The notes beneath the pieces were generated by a model. It worked only from the letters and a program-made list of their open reading frames with translations. It had not been told where the DNA came from and made no database searches. Positions 1 to 8,788 of a stretch of 35,285 nucleotides of DNA are shown here, in pieces. How positions within the stretch are numbered: position 1 is the stretch's first letter; each line of letters begins with the position of its first letter. Position numbers and translations under genes: made by a program. The stretch covers positions 1 through 35,285 of the forward strand of contig CAJMSX010000041.1 of NCBI GenBank assembly GCA_905216195.1, written 5' to 3'. The DNA comes from an uncultured bacterium (lineage in GTDB: Bacteria > Bacteroidota > Bacteroidia > Bacteroidales > Marinifilaceae).

Positions 1-258
1 ATAGCCTACGGAAAGACACAACAGAAATACCGAGCCAGAACCTAAACGAAAAAAAGAATTGGTCAGGCGGGCCGAAACCCGCATATCCGCTTTCGCCAAA
101 CGAATCTCCTTCGGTTTCCCGGTCGAGCCCGAAGTATGCCCCACGATGAAATCCCGTCCGTCAAACCATTTTTCCAGAAAATCATACAATTCCGGGTCTG
201 TTTCTCCCCGAAGAGCAGACAAAGCGGAATACGTCCTTCCGTTTATTTTCAGTTTCAT
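1..258 (-). CDS. menE: o-succinylbenzoate-CoA ligase, N-terminal part (cut by window edge)
   Basis: This is the first 86 codons of an acyl-CoA synthetase that would activate o-succinylbenzoate with ATP and CoA in menaquinone synthesis. The translation begins MKLKINGRTYSALSALRG and contains the adenylate-forming P-loop signature HTSGSTGKPKEI at about residues 41-52, the AMP-binding motif of the ANL superfamily. The ATG at 258-256 overlaps the menC stop codon (ATGA), so the two are translationally coupled. The body of the enzyme lies beyond base 1. Family is clear from the motif; the substrate is assigned from the men operon context. Confidence 0.9.
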   Translation of the reverse strand, partial: MKLKINGRTYSALSALRGETDPELYDFLEKWFDGRDFIVGHTSGSTGKPKEIRLAKADMRVSARLTNSFFRLGSGSVFLLCLSVGY

Positions 259-1298
259 CTTTTTAAAATTATCTCCCGTTCCGCTTCAGGGTCCAGGTAC
301 AAATATCTCCCCTCCCGGCAGAGACTCACCGGTATATTATTCGTATACAACTCTCCCGTACCCAACCCCTGCGGCATACTATTATTTAAGGTAGCCGTCC
401 ATTGTGCCAAAGCGTTTAAACCGATATTCGATTCCAGAGCCGAGGTTACCCACCAGCCAATATTCCTTTCCCGGCACAGCCTGATCCATTCCTCTGCTCC
501 GCCAAACCCTCCGGCTAAAGCCGGTTTTAAGACGACGAAGGCAGGTCTGATCGTATCCAGTAACGCTTTTTTCCCCGCCAACCCGTTCACGCCGATCAAT
601 TCTTCATCCAAAGCAATGGGGACAGGCGACTCCCGGCATAAAGCGGCCGTTTCCCCCCACTGTCCCGCCCGGAGCGGCTGCTCGATGGAATGCAGATCAT
701 ACACCGATAACGCCCTCAGATAGCGTAAAGCTTCCTGAGGAGAAAAAGCACCGTTGGCATCCACTCTCAATTCGATTTTTCCCCGGTCGTATTTTTTTCG
801 GATAAAAGCCAATAAAGCCAATTCAGCTTCGAAATCGATAGCCCCGATCTTCAGTTTGATGCAACGAAATCCGGCTTGCAGTTTTTCTTCTATGCGCCTC
901 ATCATGGTATGCCGGTCCCCCATCCAAATCAAACCGTTAATTTCGATTTTCCGTTTTCCTTCAGTAAACGCGGAAGGGAAATATATCCCTTTCCCTCCAT
1001 TCCGCAAATCGGCCAAGGCCATCTCTACGCCGAAACGAATCGAACTCCAGTCCTCTAATTCTTCTACTCGTAAACGACCGATATCCCGGCAAACCTGCCG
1101 TAACTTTTCTTCATAATCCGGTGCGTCCTCCGCACTCAACCCCCGAAACAAAGCACACTCTCCCCAACCCGCTCTTTCCGGCCGGGCCTCTTCCCAGACT
1201 CTGATAAAAAAAGTTTCTTTATCGGTCAATATCCCCCGGGACGTCCCCGAAGGCACTTTAAAATGAAGTAAATAGTTGGAATAAGCAGCAGCTAACAT
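255..1298 (-). CDS. menC: o-succinylbenzoate synthase
   Basis: Enolase-superfamily enzyme that dehydrates SHCHC to o-succinylbenzoate in menaquinone synthesis, in the cytoplasm. The 347-residue protein shows an N-terminal capping domain and a barrel with the expected catalytic set: the KxK pair K148/K150, metal ligands D180 (in DANGAF), E206 (in SIEQPL) and D231 (in LDEEL), and the opposing lysine K258 (in LKPALAGG). The C-terminal barrel has TSALESNIGLNALAQW, typical of Bacteroidetes MenC. It lies 18 bases after menB and overlaps menE by 4 bases, so it is an internal gene of the operon. The start gives a normal N-terminus (MLAAAYSNYLLHFK). Confidence 0.95.
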   Translation of the reverse strand: MLAAAYSNYLLHFKVPSGTSRGILTDKETFFIRVWEEARPERAGWGECALFRGLSAEDAPDYEEKLRQVCRDIGRLRVEELEDWSSIRFGVEMALADLRNGGKGIYFPSAFTEGKRKIEINGLIWMGDRHTMMRRIEEKLQAGFRCIKLKIGAIDFEAELALLAFIRKKYDRGKIELRVDANGAFSPQEALRYLRALSVYDLHSIEQPLRAGQWGETAALCRESPVPIALDEELIGVNGLAGKKALLDTIRPAFVVLKPALAGGFGGAEEWIRLCRERNIGWWVTSALESNIGLNALAQWTATLNNSMPQGLGTGELYTNNIPVSLCREGRYLYLDPEAEREIILKR

Positions 1299-1316
1299 CG
1301 AAAACCGTTTATTCTA

Positions 1317-2132
1317 TTAAGGAAATTTCGGAAACTGGTCAAAATCCGGATCCCGCTTTTCCAAAAAAGCGTTTTTCCCTTCCTGAGCTTCGGCCATCAA
1401 ATAGTACATCAACGTAGCGTCTCCGGCAAATTCCATCAAACCATGCTGTCCGTCCAGTTCCGCATTTAAAGCACGTTTAATCATCCGGATGGCCATCGGG
1501 CTACGCATCAGGATCGTTTTACACCATTCTACGGTTTCGTCTTCCAGGCGTTCCAACGGAACCACCTTGTTGACCATACCCATTTCTTCAGCCTCCTTCG
1601 CCGTATACTGACGGCATAAAAACCAAATCTCCCGCGCTTTTTTCTGTCCGACACACCGGGCCAGATAAGAAGACCCGAATCCCCCGTCGAAACTCCCGAC
1701 TTTAGGCCCCGTCTGCCCAAAACGGGCATTTTCCGATGCAATCGTTAAATCGCAAATCACATGCAATACATGTCCGCCTCCTATGGCATAACCGTTTACC
1801 ATGGCAATCACCGGCTTCGGTAAGGAACGAATCGCTTTATGCAAGTCCAGCACATTCAAACGAGGCACCCCCTCCTTATCGATATATCCCCCTATTCCCT
1901 TCACCCGCTGGTCTCCCCCGGAACAAAAAGCCTTATCTCCCGCCCCCGTCAAGACCACTACCCCAATGTCATTTCTTTCCCGGCATATCCCCATAGCATC
2001 CAGCATTTCGGCATTGGTCTGCGGACGAAAAGCATTATACACCTCAGGCCGGTTAATGGTGATCCGGGCTATTCCCTCGAAAAAATCGAATTTGATATCT
2101 TCGTACACTTTAATTGTTTTCCACTCTCTCAT
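1317..2132 (-). CDS. menB: 1,4-dihydroxy-2-naphthoyl-CoA synthase
   Basis: Crotonase-family enzyme that closes the second ring of the naphthoquinone by intramolecular Claisen condensation of o-succinylbenzoyl-CoA. At 271 residues it has the family's usual length. Visible motifs are CSGGDQ (residues 70-75), the oxyanion-hole stretch GYAIGGGHVLH (about 114-124), and GQTGPKVGSFDGGFG (about 139-153), which contains the MenB-specific active-site loop. The C-terminus DPDFDQFPKFP is also typical. It follows menD by about 19 bases and precedes menC by 18, all on the same strand. Confidence 0.96.
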   Translation of the reverse strand: MREWKTIKVYEDIKFDFFEGIARITINRPEVYNAFRPQTNAEMLDAMGICRERNDIGVVVLTGAGDKAFCSGGDQRVKGIGGYIDKEGVPRLNVLDLHKAIRSLPKPVIAMVNGYAIGGGHVLHVICDLTIASENARFGQTGPKVGSFDGGFGSSYLARCVGQKKAREIWFLCRQYTAKEAEEMGMVNKVVPLERLEDETVEWCKTILMRSPMAIRMIKRALNAELDGQHGLMEFAGDATLMYYLMAEAQEGKNAFLEKRDPDFDQFPKFP

Positions 2133-2151
2133 AGATATTTATTTTACGTGA

Positions 2152-3858
2152 TTATTCTTTAACTACCGGCCGGGCCAAATAGTTGAAATAAGCTTTCAAC
2201 ACCCGGTCGTTCCCATAACGGGGTGTACATACTTCCAATATAGCGGAAACCTTATCCTCCTGCAAAAAAACCGGTAACACCCGCATCAACTCCCCGGCTT
2301 CCCCTGCCCGGTAATAGGAAAAACGGTGCAAACGGGCAAATCCCTCTACATCTACATCCCGGGCGGTTTCAAAACATTCTTCCAGTTCCTCCAAATCCGA
2401 AGGGCCGGGAATAAAACGGAAAATGCCCCCTCCTCCGTTTTTTATCACAATCATCTTAAAACGGGGAGTAATATACCGGTTCCAGAGCGCATTGGAATCA
2501 TACAAGAAACTCATATCGCCGGTAATCAGTACCGTCAGAGTATCTGTCGCCCAGGAGGCTCCTACGGCCGTAGACAGGGAACCGTCGATCCCGCTCGTTC
2601 CCCGGTTTCCATCGACCCGCCCCACCTGAGGATATTCGAACAACTGAGCGTAACGCACCGGAGTACTGTTGGATAACTGAAGACGACAACCGGCAGGCAA
2701 GACCGGTAAAATCAGTGAAAAAGCCTTCAAATCCGACCAGGAAACGTTTTCCAGATAAGCGGTATGTCTTTCGGCAGCCAGCTCCTGTTTGGCCTTCCAC
2801 AAACGGGAATAATCCGAGCGCACCGAAGGCCAATTTTCCGAAAGTTCCGGCAAAAAATCGCCGGGATGCAAGCGCACCACCGTAGTTACTGCCCGGAAAG
2901 TATCCGCCGGATGCTCGCTGCTGTCGATACTCCAATGAAAGCGGGGATGATAGGTACGGAGATAGGTCTTTATATACCGGGAAATCAAAGGCCCTCCGAA
3001 CGAAATCAGCAAATCCGGAGCATATTCCGCCTTTTCCTCCTCTTTCAAGACGGATAGCACCCGGTCAATGGTAGAAATACAACCCCCTCTTCCTGCGTTA
3101 GTAAGGCTTTCTGTCAATACGACCACATTTTCCCTACCGGCCAAACGGTATAAAGCTTCCTCTACCCGTTTATCAGGACGCAGGAAACCGGCCAAAATCA
3201 TAACTTTATGACAAGAGGCCAGGCAGCTGGTAAACGAAGCCGTCAACCGACCGGACGGCAGAACTTCCGCATCGATATACCGGACCGATCGTTCCGCTCC
3301 ACCTGTATAAACCTGCCGTTCATACAAAGGCTCCCGCAAAGGCAGATTGATATGTACCGGCCCCGGCCTACCGGCCAAAGCACAATTCAAAGCATCGTTC
3401 ACCAAGCGGTTGGTATACCATCGTTCGTCCTCATCCCGGATCTCGGCCGGAAGCTGGCAGGAATATTTTACTAGCTGTGAAAAAACACCGTTTTGACGTA
3501 TGGTTTGACTGTCGTCCTGATCCACCCACTCCAGGGGACGATCGGCCGACAAAATCACAAGCGGTAGGCGCTGATACCAGGCCTCCGCTACAGCAGGTCC
3601 GTAATTTAACAAAGCCGTACCGGAAGTACAGGCCAAAGCGACAGGTTCTCCGGTTTGCTGCGAAAGTCCCAAAGCAAAGAAAGCCGCACTCCTTTCATCC
3701 AGAATAACGAAGTGTTCTAAACCGGGTCTCCTCATCAGGGAAATAATCAACGGAGCATTCCGGGAACCCGGAGAAATCACTACTTTTTTTACTCCTTTTT
3801 CAACCAGTAATTCTGTCAGGATCCTGACTGTTTCCTTTTTCGATCCGGTGTATTTCAT
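2152..3858 (-). CDS. menD: SEPHCHC synthase (2-succinyl-5-enolpyruvyl-6-hydroxy-3-cyclohexene-1-carboxylate synthase)
   Basis: Thiamine-diphosphate enzyme that adds the succinyl semialdehyde unit from 2-oxoglutarate to isochorismate, the committed step of menaquinone synthesis. The 568-residue chain has the three-domain ThDP layout: an N-terminal Pyr domain with SPGSRNAPL and DERSAAFFALG (the conserved glutamate is in the latter), TSGTALLNYGPAVAEAW, a middle domain, and a C-terminal PP domain with GNRGTSGIDGSLSTAVG and the metal-binding GDMSFLYDSNALWN. The gene starts 13 bases after the menF stop and is plainly in the same transcription unit. Confidence 0.96.
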   Translation of the reverse strand: MKYTGSKKETVRILTELLVEKGVKKVVISPGSRNAPLIISLMRRPGLEHFVILDERSAAFFALGLSQQTGEPVALACTSGTALLNYGPAVAEAWYQRLPLVILSADRPLEWVDQDDSQTIRQNGVFSQLVKYSCQLPAEIRDEDERWYTNRLVNDALNCALAGRPGPVHINLPLREPLYERQVYTGGAERSVRYIDAEVLPSGRLTASFTSCLASCHKVMILAGFLRPDKRVEEALYRLAGRENVVVLTESLTNAGRGGCISTIDRVLSVLKEEEKAEYAPDLLISFGGPLISRYIKTYLRTYHPRFHWSIDSSEHPADTFRAVTTVVRLHPGDFLPELSENWPSVRSDYSRLWKAKQELAAERHTAYLENVSWSDLKAFSLILPVLPAGCRLQLSNSTPVRYAQLFEYPQVGRVDGNRGTSGIDGSLSTAVGASWATDTLTVLITGDMSFLYDSNALWNRYITPRFKMIVIKNGGGGIFRFIPGPSDLEELEECFETARDVDVEGFARLHRFSYYRAGEAGELMRVLPVFLQEDKVSAILEVCTPRYGNDRVLKAYFNYLARPVVKE

Positions 3859-3871
3859 ACCTCTATTTCTC

Positions 3872-4993
3872 TTACATAAAATCCAATAATGTCCGTACTT
3901 TTATCTCCGTTTCCTCCCACTCTTTTATGGGATCGGAAAGCGTAGTAATACCCCCTCCTGCATATAAACGTACCTCCCCCGGAAATAATTCCATACAGCG
4001 TAAATTGACAAACCAGTCAAAAGTACCATCCCCTCCAACCGGTCCCAAATAACCGGAATAATACCGCCGGTTACATCTTTCTGTTTCTTCAATCAGCTCC
4101 AAAGCTTCCCGTTTCGGGAAACCCCCTACTGCCGGAGTCGGATGAAGTGCCTCCCGCACCGCATCCAGCTCCTCCGCCGGCAAAGGCTGCTCCGTACTGA
4201 ATACCGTACACAAATGCGCTACATTTCCTGCCGCAGCAGAAAAAGGCCCCCGCATACGGAAACCCGTCTTCGTTTTTTCATCCAAAATCCCCCGGATATA
4301 ATCTGTAACGAACTGTTGCTCCCGGATCTCTTTCTCTTCCCACTTCAATTTTGCGGGATCCCCCGACAAAGCTTGGGTTCCGGCTAAAGACATCGTAGTA
4401 AAGCCCGCGGGAGACTGACGCATAAATACCTCCGGACTGGCTCCCATCCACGTCATCATTCCAGGCATGGAAACCAAAAAGACAAAAGCATGCGGATAAC
4501 CGGCCGCCAAGCGTCCGAACCAGTCAGCAACACAGCTATAACCCCGGTAAGCTTTCACCAGGCTCCTGGCCATCACAGCCTTCCCGATGCCCTTTTCACG
4601 CAAAGCCCTAATCATCGCTTGCAAATGCTCCAGATATTCTTCCCGGCTGCAATCTACCCCGTCGTCCTTTCTCTCCGCCGGCTTTTCAGCCTCTTGCCGC
4701 AAAAAACGGATGTTTTCTTCATCTCCGGTCCAATCTGTAAAAAAAATATCCGGACGAAAAAAAAGAGTAGGTAAACTTCCCGCGGCCGAAAAGGGTGCCA
4801 CGACAAACCCCTTCTTTTCCCCATCCATACTAAATCCTCCGAACTCCCGCACCTCTTGATCGCGCTGAGCCCCGAAACAGACACTATTTTGTCCCGGCAG
4901 ACGGTAGGAAAAAAACGGGATACCCCGCTCCAGACAACAGCTCTGAGCCTCCGAAACCCTCATTCCACCTTTTGGTAAATCTTTCATGATCAT
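3872..4993 (-). CDS. menF: isochorismate synthase
   Basis: First gene of the operon; converts chorismate to isochorismate using Mg2+. The 373 residues match a single chorismate-binding domain. Visible signatures are GIGKAVMARSLVK (the general-base lysine region), MSLAGTQAL, HPTPAVGGFPKREAL, YYSGYLGPVGGDGTFDW and the terminal LYAGGGITTLSDPIKEWEET, all characteristic of MenF/EntC/DHBC enzymes. The N-terminal third is poorly conserved, as usual. Two adjacent starts are possible (ATG at 4993 and at 4987); a -7 box at 5009-5016 implies a very short leader for either. Confidence 0.94.
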   Translation of the reverse strand: MIMKDLPKGGMRVSEAQSCCLERGIPFFSYRLPGQNSVCFGAQRDQEVREFGGFSMDGEKKGFVVAPFSAAGSLPTLFFRPDIFFTDWTGDEENIRFLRQEAEKPAERKDDGVDCSREEYLEHLQAMIRALREKGIGKAVMARSLVKAYRGYSCVADWFGRLAAGYPHAFVFLVSMPGMMTWMGASPEVFMRQSPAGFTTMSLAGTQALSGDPAKLKWEEKEIREQQFVTDYIRGILDEKTKTGFRMRGPFSAAAGNVAHLCTVFSTEQPLPAEELDAVREALHPTPAVGGFPKREALELIEETERCNRRYYSGYLGPVGGDGTFDWFVNLRCMELFPGEVRLYAGGGITTLSDPIKEWEETEIKVRTLLDFM

Positions 4994-5008
4994 TCATTTC
5001 ATAAACTG

Positions 5009-5016
5009 CAAAATTA
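5009..5016 (-). promoter_or_regulatory. -7 promoter box of the men operon
   Basis: On the minus strand this reads TAATTTTG, a perfect match to the Bacteroidetes -7 consensus TAnnTTTG, about 16 bases before the menF start. I see no clear TTTG -33 box at the usual spacing. The implied transcript start is only some 10-15 bases upstream of the menF ATG. Confidence 0.5.
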
Positions 5017-5035
5017 TGGAAAATCCCCCACATTT

Positions 5036-5054
5036 TTTCCCTCTGAAAGGGAAA
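5036..5054. promoter_or_regulatory. 7-bp palindrome near the menF promoter
   Basis: TTTCCCT, a five-base spacer and AGGGAAA form a perfect inverted repeat centred about 29 bases upstream of the men -7 box, where a -33 element would lie. It is placed as an operator would be, but it could be chance in AT-rich DNA. The remaining divergent menF-gadC spacer (about 5055-5167) is AT-rich and shows no other feature I can support. Confidence 0.3.
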
Positions 5055-5167
5055 GTTAAATAATGTCATGAATTAAACATTCACTTCCTCTCTCTCGTAC
5101 TTACTCCGTTTACAAAACGAATTAGTATAATAATTTCTGAATTAATTAACTAAAACTAATTTAAATT

Positions 5168-7024
5168 ATGGCAACAAATCCAAAAAGAACAAGTACCGTG
5201 GCCAAATTAGGGGTCATGACGCTTGCCATTATGAACGTTGCTGCAGTAGTAAGTTTGCGGGGTTTACCCGCGGAAGCGGTCTATGGACTCAGTTCCGCTT
5301 TCTACTACTTATTTCCAGCCATCTTATTCCTGATACCGACTTCCTTGGTTCCAGCCTAACTCGCTGCCATGTTCTCCAAAAAAGACGGGGGAGTATTCCG
5401 ATGGGTGGGGGAAGCTTACGGAAAACGCTTCGGTTTCCTGGCAATATTCCTGCAATGGATAGAAAGTACCATTTGGTATCCTACCGTATTGACATTCGGA
5501 GCCGTTTCTATCGCTTATATCGGTATGGACACTCATCACGATGCTTTACTGGCCTCCAACAAGATTTTCACTTTAATAACCGTTCTGGTCATTTATTGGG
5601 TAGCTACCTTCATCTCCCTGAAAGGCTTGGGGTGGGTAAGTAAAATATCCAAAATCGGAGCGATGGTAGGAACCATCATTCCCGCCGGATTACTGATTCT
5701 TTTCGGGATCATCTATCTTTCTACCGGGGGACAAAACCACATGGATATGAGCCAGGGCTTTTTCCCGGACCTGACGAATTTCAACAACCTGGTGCTGGCT
5801 TCCAGTATTTTCCTGTTTTATGCAGGTATGGAAATGATGGGTATACACGTCATGGATGTCCAACCCCCTGCCAGTAAAAACTATCCGAAAGCGATCTTCA
5901 TCGGTGCCATCATCATTGTGATTATTTTCATCCTGGGAACCTTCTCGCTGGGATTGATCATTCCGGCAAAAGATATCAGTTTGACCCAGAGTCTTCTGGT
6001 CGGATTCGACAATTACCTGAACTACCTCCATCTCCATTGGGCCTCTCCCATCATCGCCATTGCTTTGATGTTCGGTGTATTGGCAGGGGTACTGACCTGG
6101 GTAGCCGGTCCTTCCAAAGGTATCTTTGCTGTAGGGAAAGCGGGGTATCTGCCTCCTTTCTTCCAGAAAACAAATAAAATCGGCGTACAGAAAAATATTC
6201 TGATCATACAGGGATGCATCGTAACCCTCCTATCTCTGCTATTCGTAGTCATGCCGTCAGTACAATCTTTTTATCAGATGCTTTCCCAATTGACCGTACT
6301 TTTATACCTGATCATGTATATGCTGATGTTCTCTGCTGCGATCGCCCTTCGCTACCGCATGCCAAAAGCCGAACGCCCTTTCGCTATCGGCCGGAAAGGG
6401 AACGGTTTGATCTGGATCGTCGCCGGTATCGGTTTCTTAGGAGCTTTACTGGCTTTTATCCTCAGTTTTATTCCTCCTTCCCAGATCAACACCGGAAGCA
6501 ATACGGTATGGTTCACCGTGCTGATTCTCGGTTGCGTCGTTTTCGTAGCCATCCCTTTGATCATATATGCCTTACGTAAACCGTCCTGGAAGAATCCGAA
6601 AGCGGAATTTTCTCCTTTCCATTGGGAACTGGCTACAGCTCCGGCAGCTCACTCGGCAGCACCCGTGAATACCGCCGGCCCGGCTCCTAGAACGGTCGGA
6701 GGCTCTCCGGCCAATGCCATAGCTACGAACGTACAGGCCGGTACGGCCACCTCCACCCATCAAACGGGCATCAGCGAAAAAGATAAACACGCTTATCAAC
6801 AACAAAAACAAGCCCAGGAAGCGGCAAAACAAGTTTCCAAAGAAAATAAACCCACCGGAGGAACGGACAAACAAAACGTACCCCCGGCTCAACAGACCGG
6901 AAATCAGGCCCGTCCCAAAGGAAGTACGCCTTCGCCCAAGTCTCAGGATCCCAGGACTAATCCGAATCAAACCGGTTCCCGGAATCCACAAGCCGGAGAT
7001 AACCAACCGAATCCTAAAAAATAA
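5168..7024 (+). pseudogene. gadC: GadC-type glutamate/GABA (or glutamine) antiporter, interrupted by an in-frame TAA
   Basis: The reading frame encodes an APC-superfamily antiporter of the GadC group, with about 12 membrane segments and strong matches across EGGVFRW-like, FLFYAGMEMMGIHVMDV and WVAGPSKGIFAVGKAGYLPP regions. It is broken at codon 64 by TAA (5357-5359); homologues have glutamate here (AE-L-A), so a single GAA-to-TAA change explains it. The frame resumes at once with LAAMFSKKDGGVFRWVGEAYG. A restart at ATG 5369 would lack the first two membrane segments. The C-terminus carries a roughly 125-residue hydrophilic tail rich in Q, P, N, G and T (about 6640-7021), far longer than the C-plug of E. 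coli GadC. glsA follows 5 bases later. Confidence 0.85.
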
Positions 7025-7029
7025 ACCCG

Positions 7030-7995
7030 ATGAGAACAACGATTAAAATGGACGATTTAAGAAATGTCGTTCAGGAAGCTTACGATAAAGTAAAAAATAT
7101 GGAGGGAGGAAAAAATGCCGACTACATTCCTTTCCTGGCCAAAATCGACCCGAAACTTTTCGGAGTGGCTCTTTGCCTGCCCACCGGAGAAATTATCGAG
7201 GCCGGAGACACCGATTACGTATTCGGTATAGAATCCATCTCCAAGGTACATACCGCCGTCCTGGTCCTGAAACAATACGGGGCAGAGGAAATATTGAACA
7301 AAATCGGTGCGGATGCTACCGGTTTGCCCTTTAACTCCATCATGGCGATATTGCTGGAAAACGACCATCCCAGTACGCCTTTGGTAAATGCCGGAGCCAT
7401 TAGCGCCGACAGCCTGGTAAAACCCATCGGGGACAGCGAAGGCAAATGGGCCGCCATCATCGATAACATGGCCGCTCTGTGCGGCAGCGAACTCGTGCTG
7501 CTCGACGAACTCTACAAATCGGAATCGGCCACCAATTTCAACAATCGCTCCATTGCCTGGCTTCTGAAAAACTATAACCGGATTTACGACGATCCCGACA
7601 TGTCACTGGACCTGTATACCCGCCAGTGTTCCATGGGAGTAACGGCCAAACAACTGGCGATCGCAGGTTGTACCATGGCTAATGGAGGGTTGAACCCGGT
7701 GACGAAGGAACAGGTTTTCGAAAAAGAACTCGCCCCTAAAATCACCTCTCTGATTGCCACGGTCGGTTTCTACGAACATACCGGCGACTGGCTGTACACC
7801 AGCGGTATTCCAGCCAAAAGCGGGGTCGGAGGCGGCGTGATCGGAGTCATGCCGGGAACCTTCGGCATCGCCGCATTCGCCCCGCCTTTGGACGAAGCCG
7901 GCAACTCGGTAAAAGCTCAGGCTGTTATCAAATACATTACCCAAAAACTGGGAGTGAATATTTTCTGTAACAACAACATCGAAATAATCATGTAA
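7030..7995 (+). CDS. glsA: glutaminase A
   Basis: Serine-type glutaminase, releasing ammonia from glutamine to give glutamate. The 321-residue protein has the beta-lactamase-like fold signature SISK with catalytic S69 and K72, the conserved N120 in LVNAGAIS, and the C-terminal KSGVGGGVIGVMPG block. It sits 5 bases after gadC in the same orientation and so is co-transcribed. In E. coli the pair glutaminase (YbaS) plus GadC gives glutamine-dependent acid resistance, in which the released ammonia takes up protons; the same job is inferred here. A 12-bp hairpin follows at 8011. Confidence 0.94.
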   Translation: MRTTIKMDDLRNVVQEAYDKVKNMEGGKNADYIPFLAKIDPKLFGVALCLPTGEIIEAGDTDYVFGIESISKVHTAVLVLKQYGAEEILNKIGADATGLPFNSIMAILLENDHPSTPLVNAGAISADSLVKPIGDSEGKWAAIIDNMAALCGSELVLLDELYKSESATNFNNRSIAWLLKNYNRIYDDPDMSLDLYTRQCSMGVTAKQLAIAGCTMANGGLNPVTKEQVFEKELAPKITSLIATVGFYEHTGDWLYTSGIPAKSGVGGGVIGVMPGTFGIAAFAPPLDEAGNSVKAQAVIKYITQKLGVNIFCNNNIEIIM

Positions 7996-8010
7996 AACAA
8001 AATGCAAGTT

Positions 8011-8042
8011 GTGTCGAAAACCGGATTTGCGGTTTTCGACAC
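8011..8042. terminator. perfect 12-bp hairpin after glsA
   Basis: GTGTCGAAAACC and GGTTTTCGACAC form a perfect stem around the 8-base loop GGATTTGC. It begins 15 bases after the glsA stop and ends 23 bases before the channel ATG. There is no proper T-run after it, so it may be a processing or stabilising hairpin rather than a strong terminator. It overlaps a possible TTG start at 8009, which argues for the ATG at 8066 as the channel's true start. Confidence 0.6.
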
Positions 8043-8065
8043 CTTGTCTCCGAATTCTTACCGAT

Positions 8066-8749
8066 ATGAAAAGAGATAACAGAATCCTGGAACACCTGTT
8101 CAACATATTGGTTTTACTGGGAAGTTTCGCCATACTCATCATCATGTCTATTGAGTTATTATCCGTAAAGCCCCGCTTAAGTGAACGCTTCATTTTGAAC
8201 ACCCACCTCATCATTTGTTCCATATTTCTGGCCGATTTCTTTATCCGTTGGTATGATAGCCGGACCGGATGGCGTTTTCTGACACGCAATTTCCTTTTTC
8301 TTCTGGTCTCCATTCCTTACCTCAACATCGTACACGCGTTGACTCCGACGGTCTCTCATTCCGCCTGGATCGTTCTCCGGCTCATTCCGCTGACCCGGGG
8401 ATTTTACGGAATTTCCATCGTCGTAAACTGGATGACCCGCAGCAAGGTTACAAACCTGTTTGTGACCTACTTAGCCATCCTTTTTACCATTATTTATTTT
8501 TCCAGCGTACTGTTTTTCTTTTTCGAACACGGGCTCAATCCGCCGGTAAAAACCTATTGGGATGCCTTTAACTGGGCGATGATGAACGTCACCACCGTGG
8601 GGTCGGATATTTTCGGAGTAACCAAAGTAGGACAATCCTTAGCGGTCGTCCTGGCCGCCGCCGGCATGATCTTTTTTCCCATATTCACCGCCTGGGTTAC
8701 TACGAAATTCCAGAATAAACGGAAAGGAATCAGCGATTCATCCCATTAA
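8066..8749 (+). CDS. voltage-gated-type (potassium) ion channel with atypical filter
   Basis: A 227-residue membrane protein with the six-segment layout of voltage-gated cation channels: hydrophobic segments at about 8-32, 43-62, 71-90, 100-122, 129-153 and 188-212, with a pore loop between the last two. The fourth has spaced arginines (R105, R111) like a weak S4. The pore reads MNVTTVGSDIFG (T176-D181): TVG is kept but the usual YG before the aspartate is replaced by S, so TVGSD instead of TVGYGD. Genes of this kind accompany gad/gls genes in Bacteroides, and a role in potassium or charge balance at low pH is inferred. Start chosen at 8066; a TTG 19 codons upstream lies in a hairpin. Confidence 0.8.
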   Translation: MKRDNRILEHLFNILVLLGSFAILIIMSIELLSVKPRLSERFILNTHLIICSIFLADFFIRWYDSRTGWRFLTRNFLFLLVSIPYLNIVHALTPTVSHSAWIVLRLIPLTRGFYGISIVVNWMTRSKVTNLFVTYLAILFTIIYFSSVLFFFFEHGLNPPVKTYWDAFNWAMMNVTTVGSDIFGVTKVGQSLAVVLAAAGMIFFPIFTAWVTTKFQNKRKGISDSSH

Positions 8750-8765
8750 ATTTATCCTAAACAAT

Positions 8766-8788
8766 CACGGGGACGGGGCAAATGTGCG
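8766..8788. repeat. intergenic CGTCCCC repeat, short form (A)
   Basis: Minus-strand sequence reads GCCCCGTCCCCGTG within a CAC...GTG-bounded segment, matching the short form of the repeat family seen at 18408, 21131, 21748 and 22916. This is the first copy in the window, just past the channel gene. The rest of the 8750-9030 spacer holds no gene I can support; 8990-9030 presumably contains the promoter of the kinase gene. Confidence 0.5.

Noticed and set aside
5357..5359. TAA recoded as an amino acid in gadC
   Set aside because: Neighbouring genes such as glsA end in TAA normally, so general recoding is not credible; error or mutation is more likely.
8009..8065. TTG start for the channel gene at 8009
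   Set aside because: It lies at the edge of a perfect hairpin and the extra 19 residues are not channel-like; the ATG at 8066 fits better.
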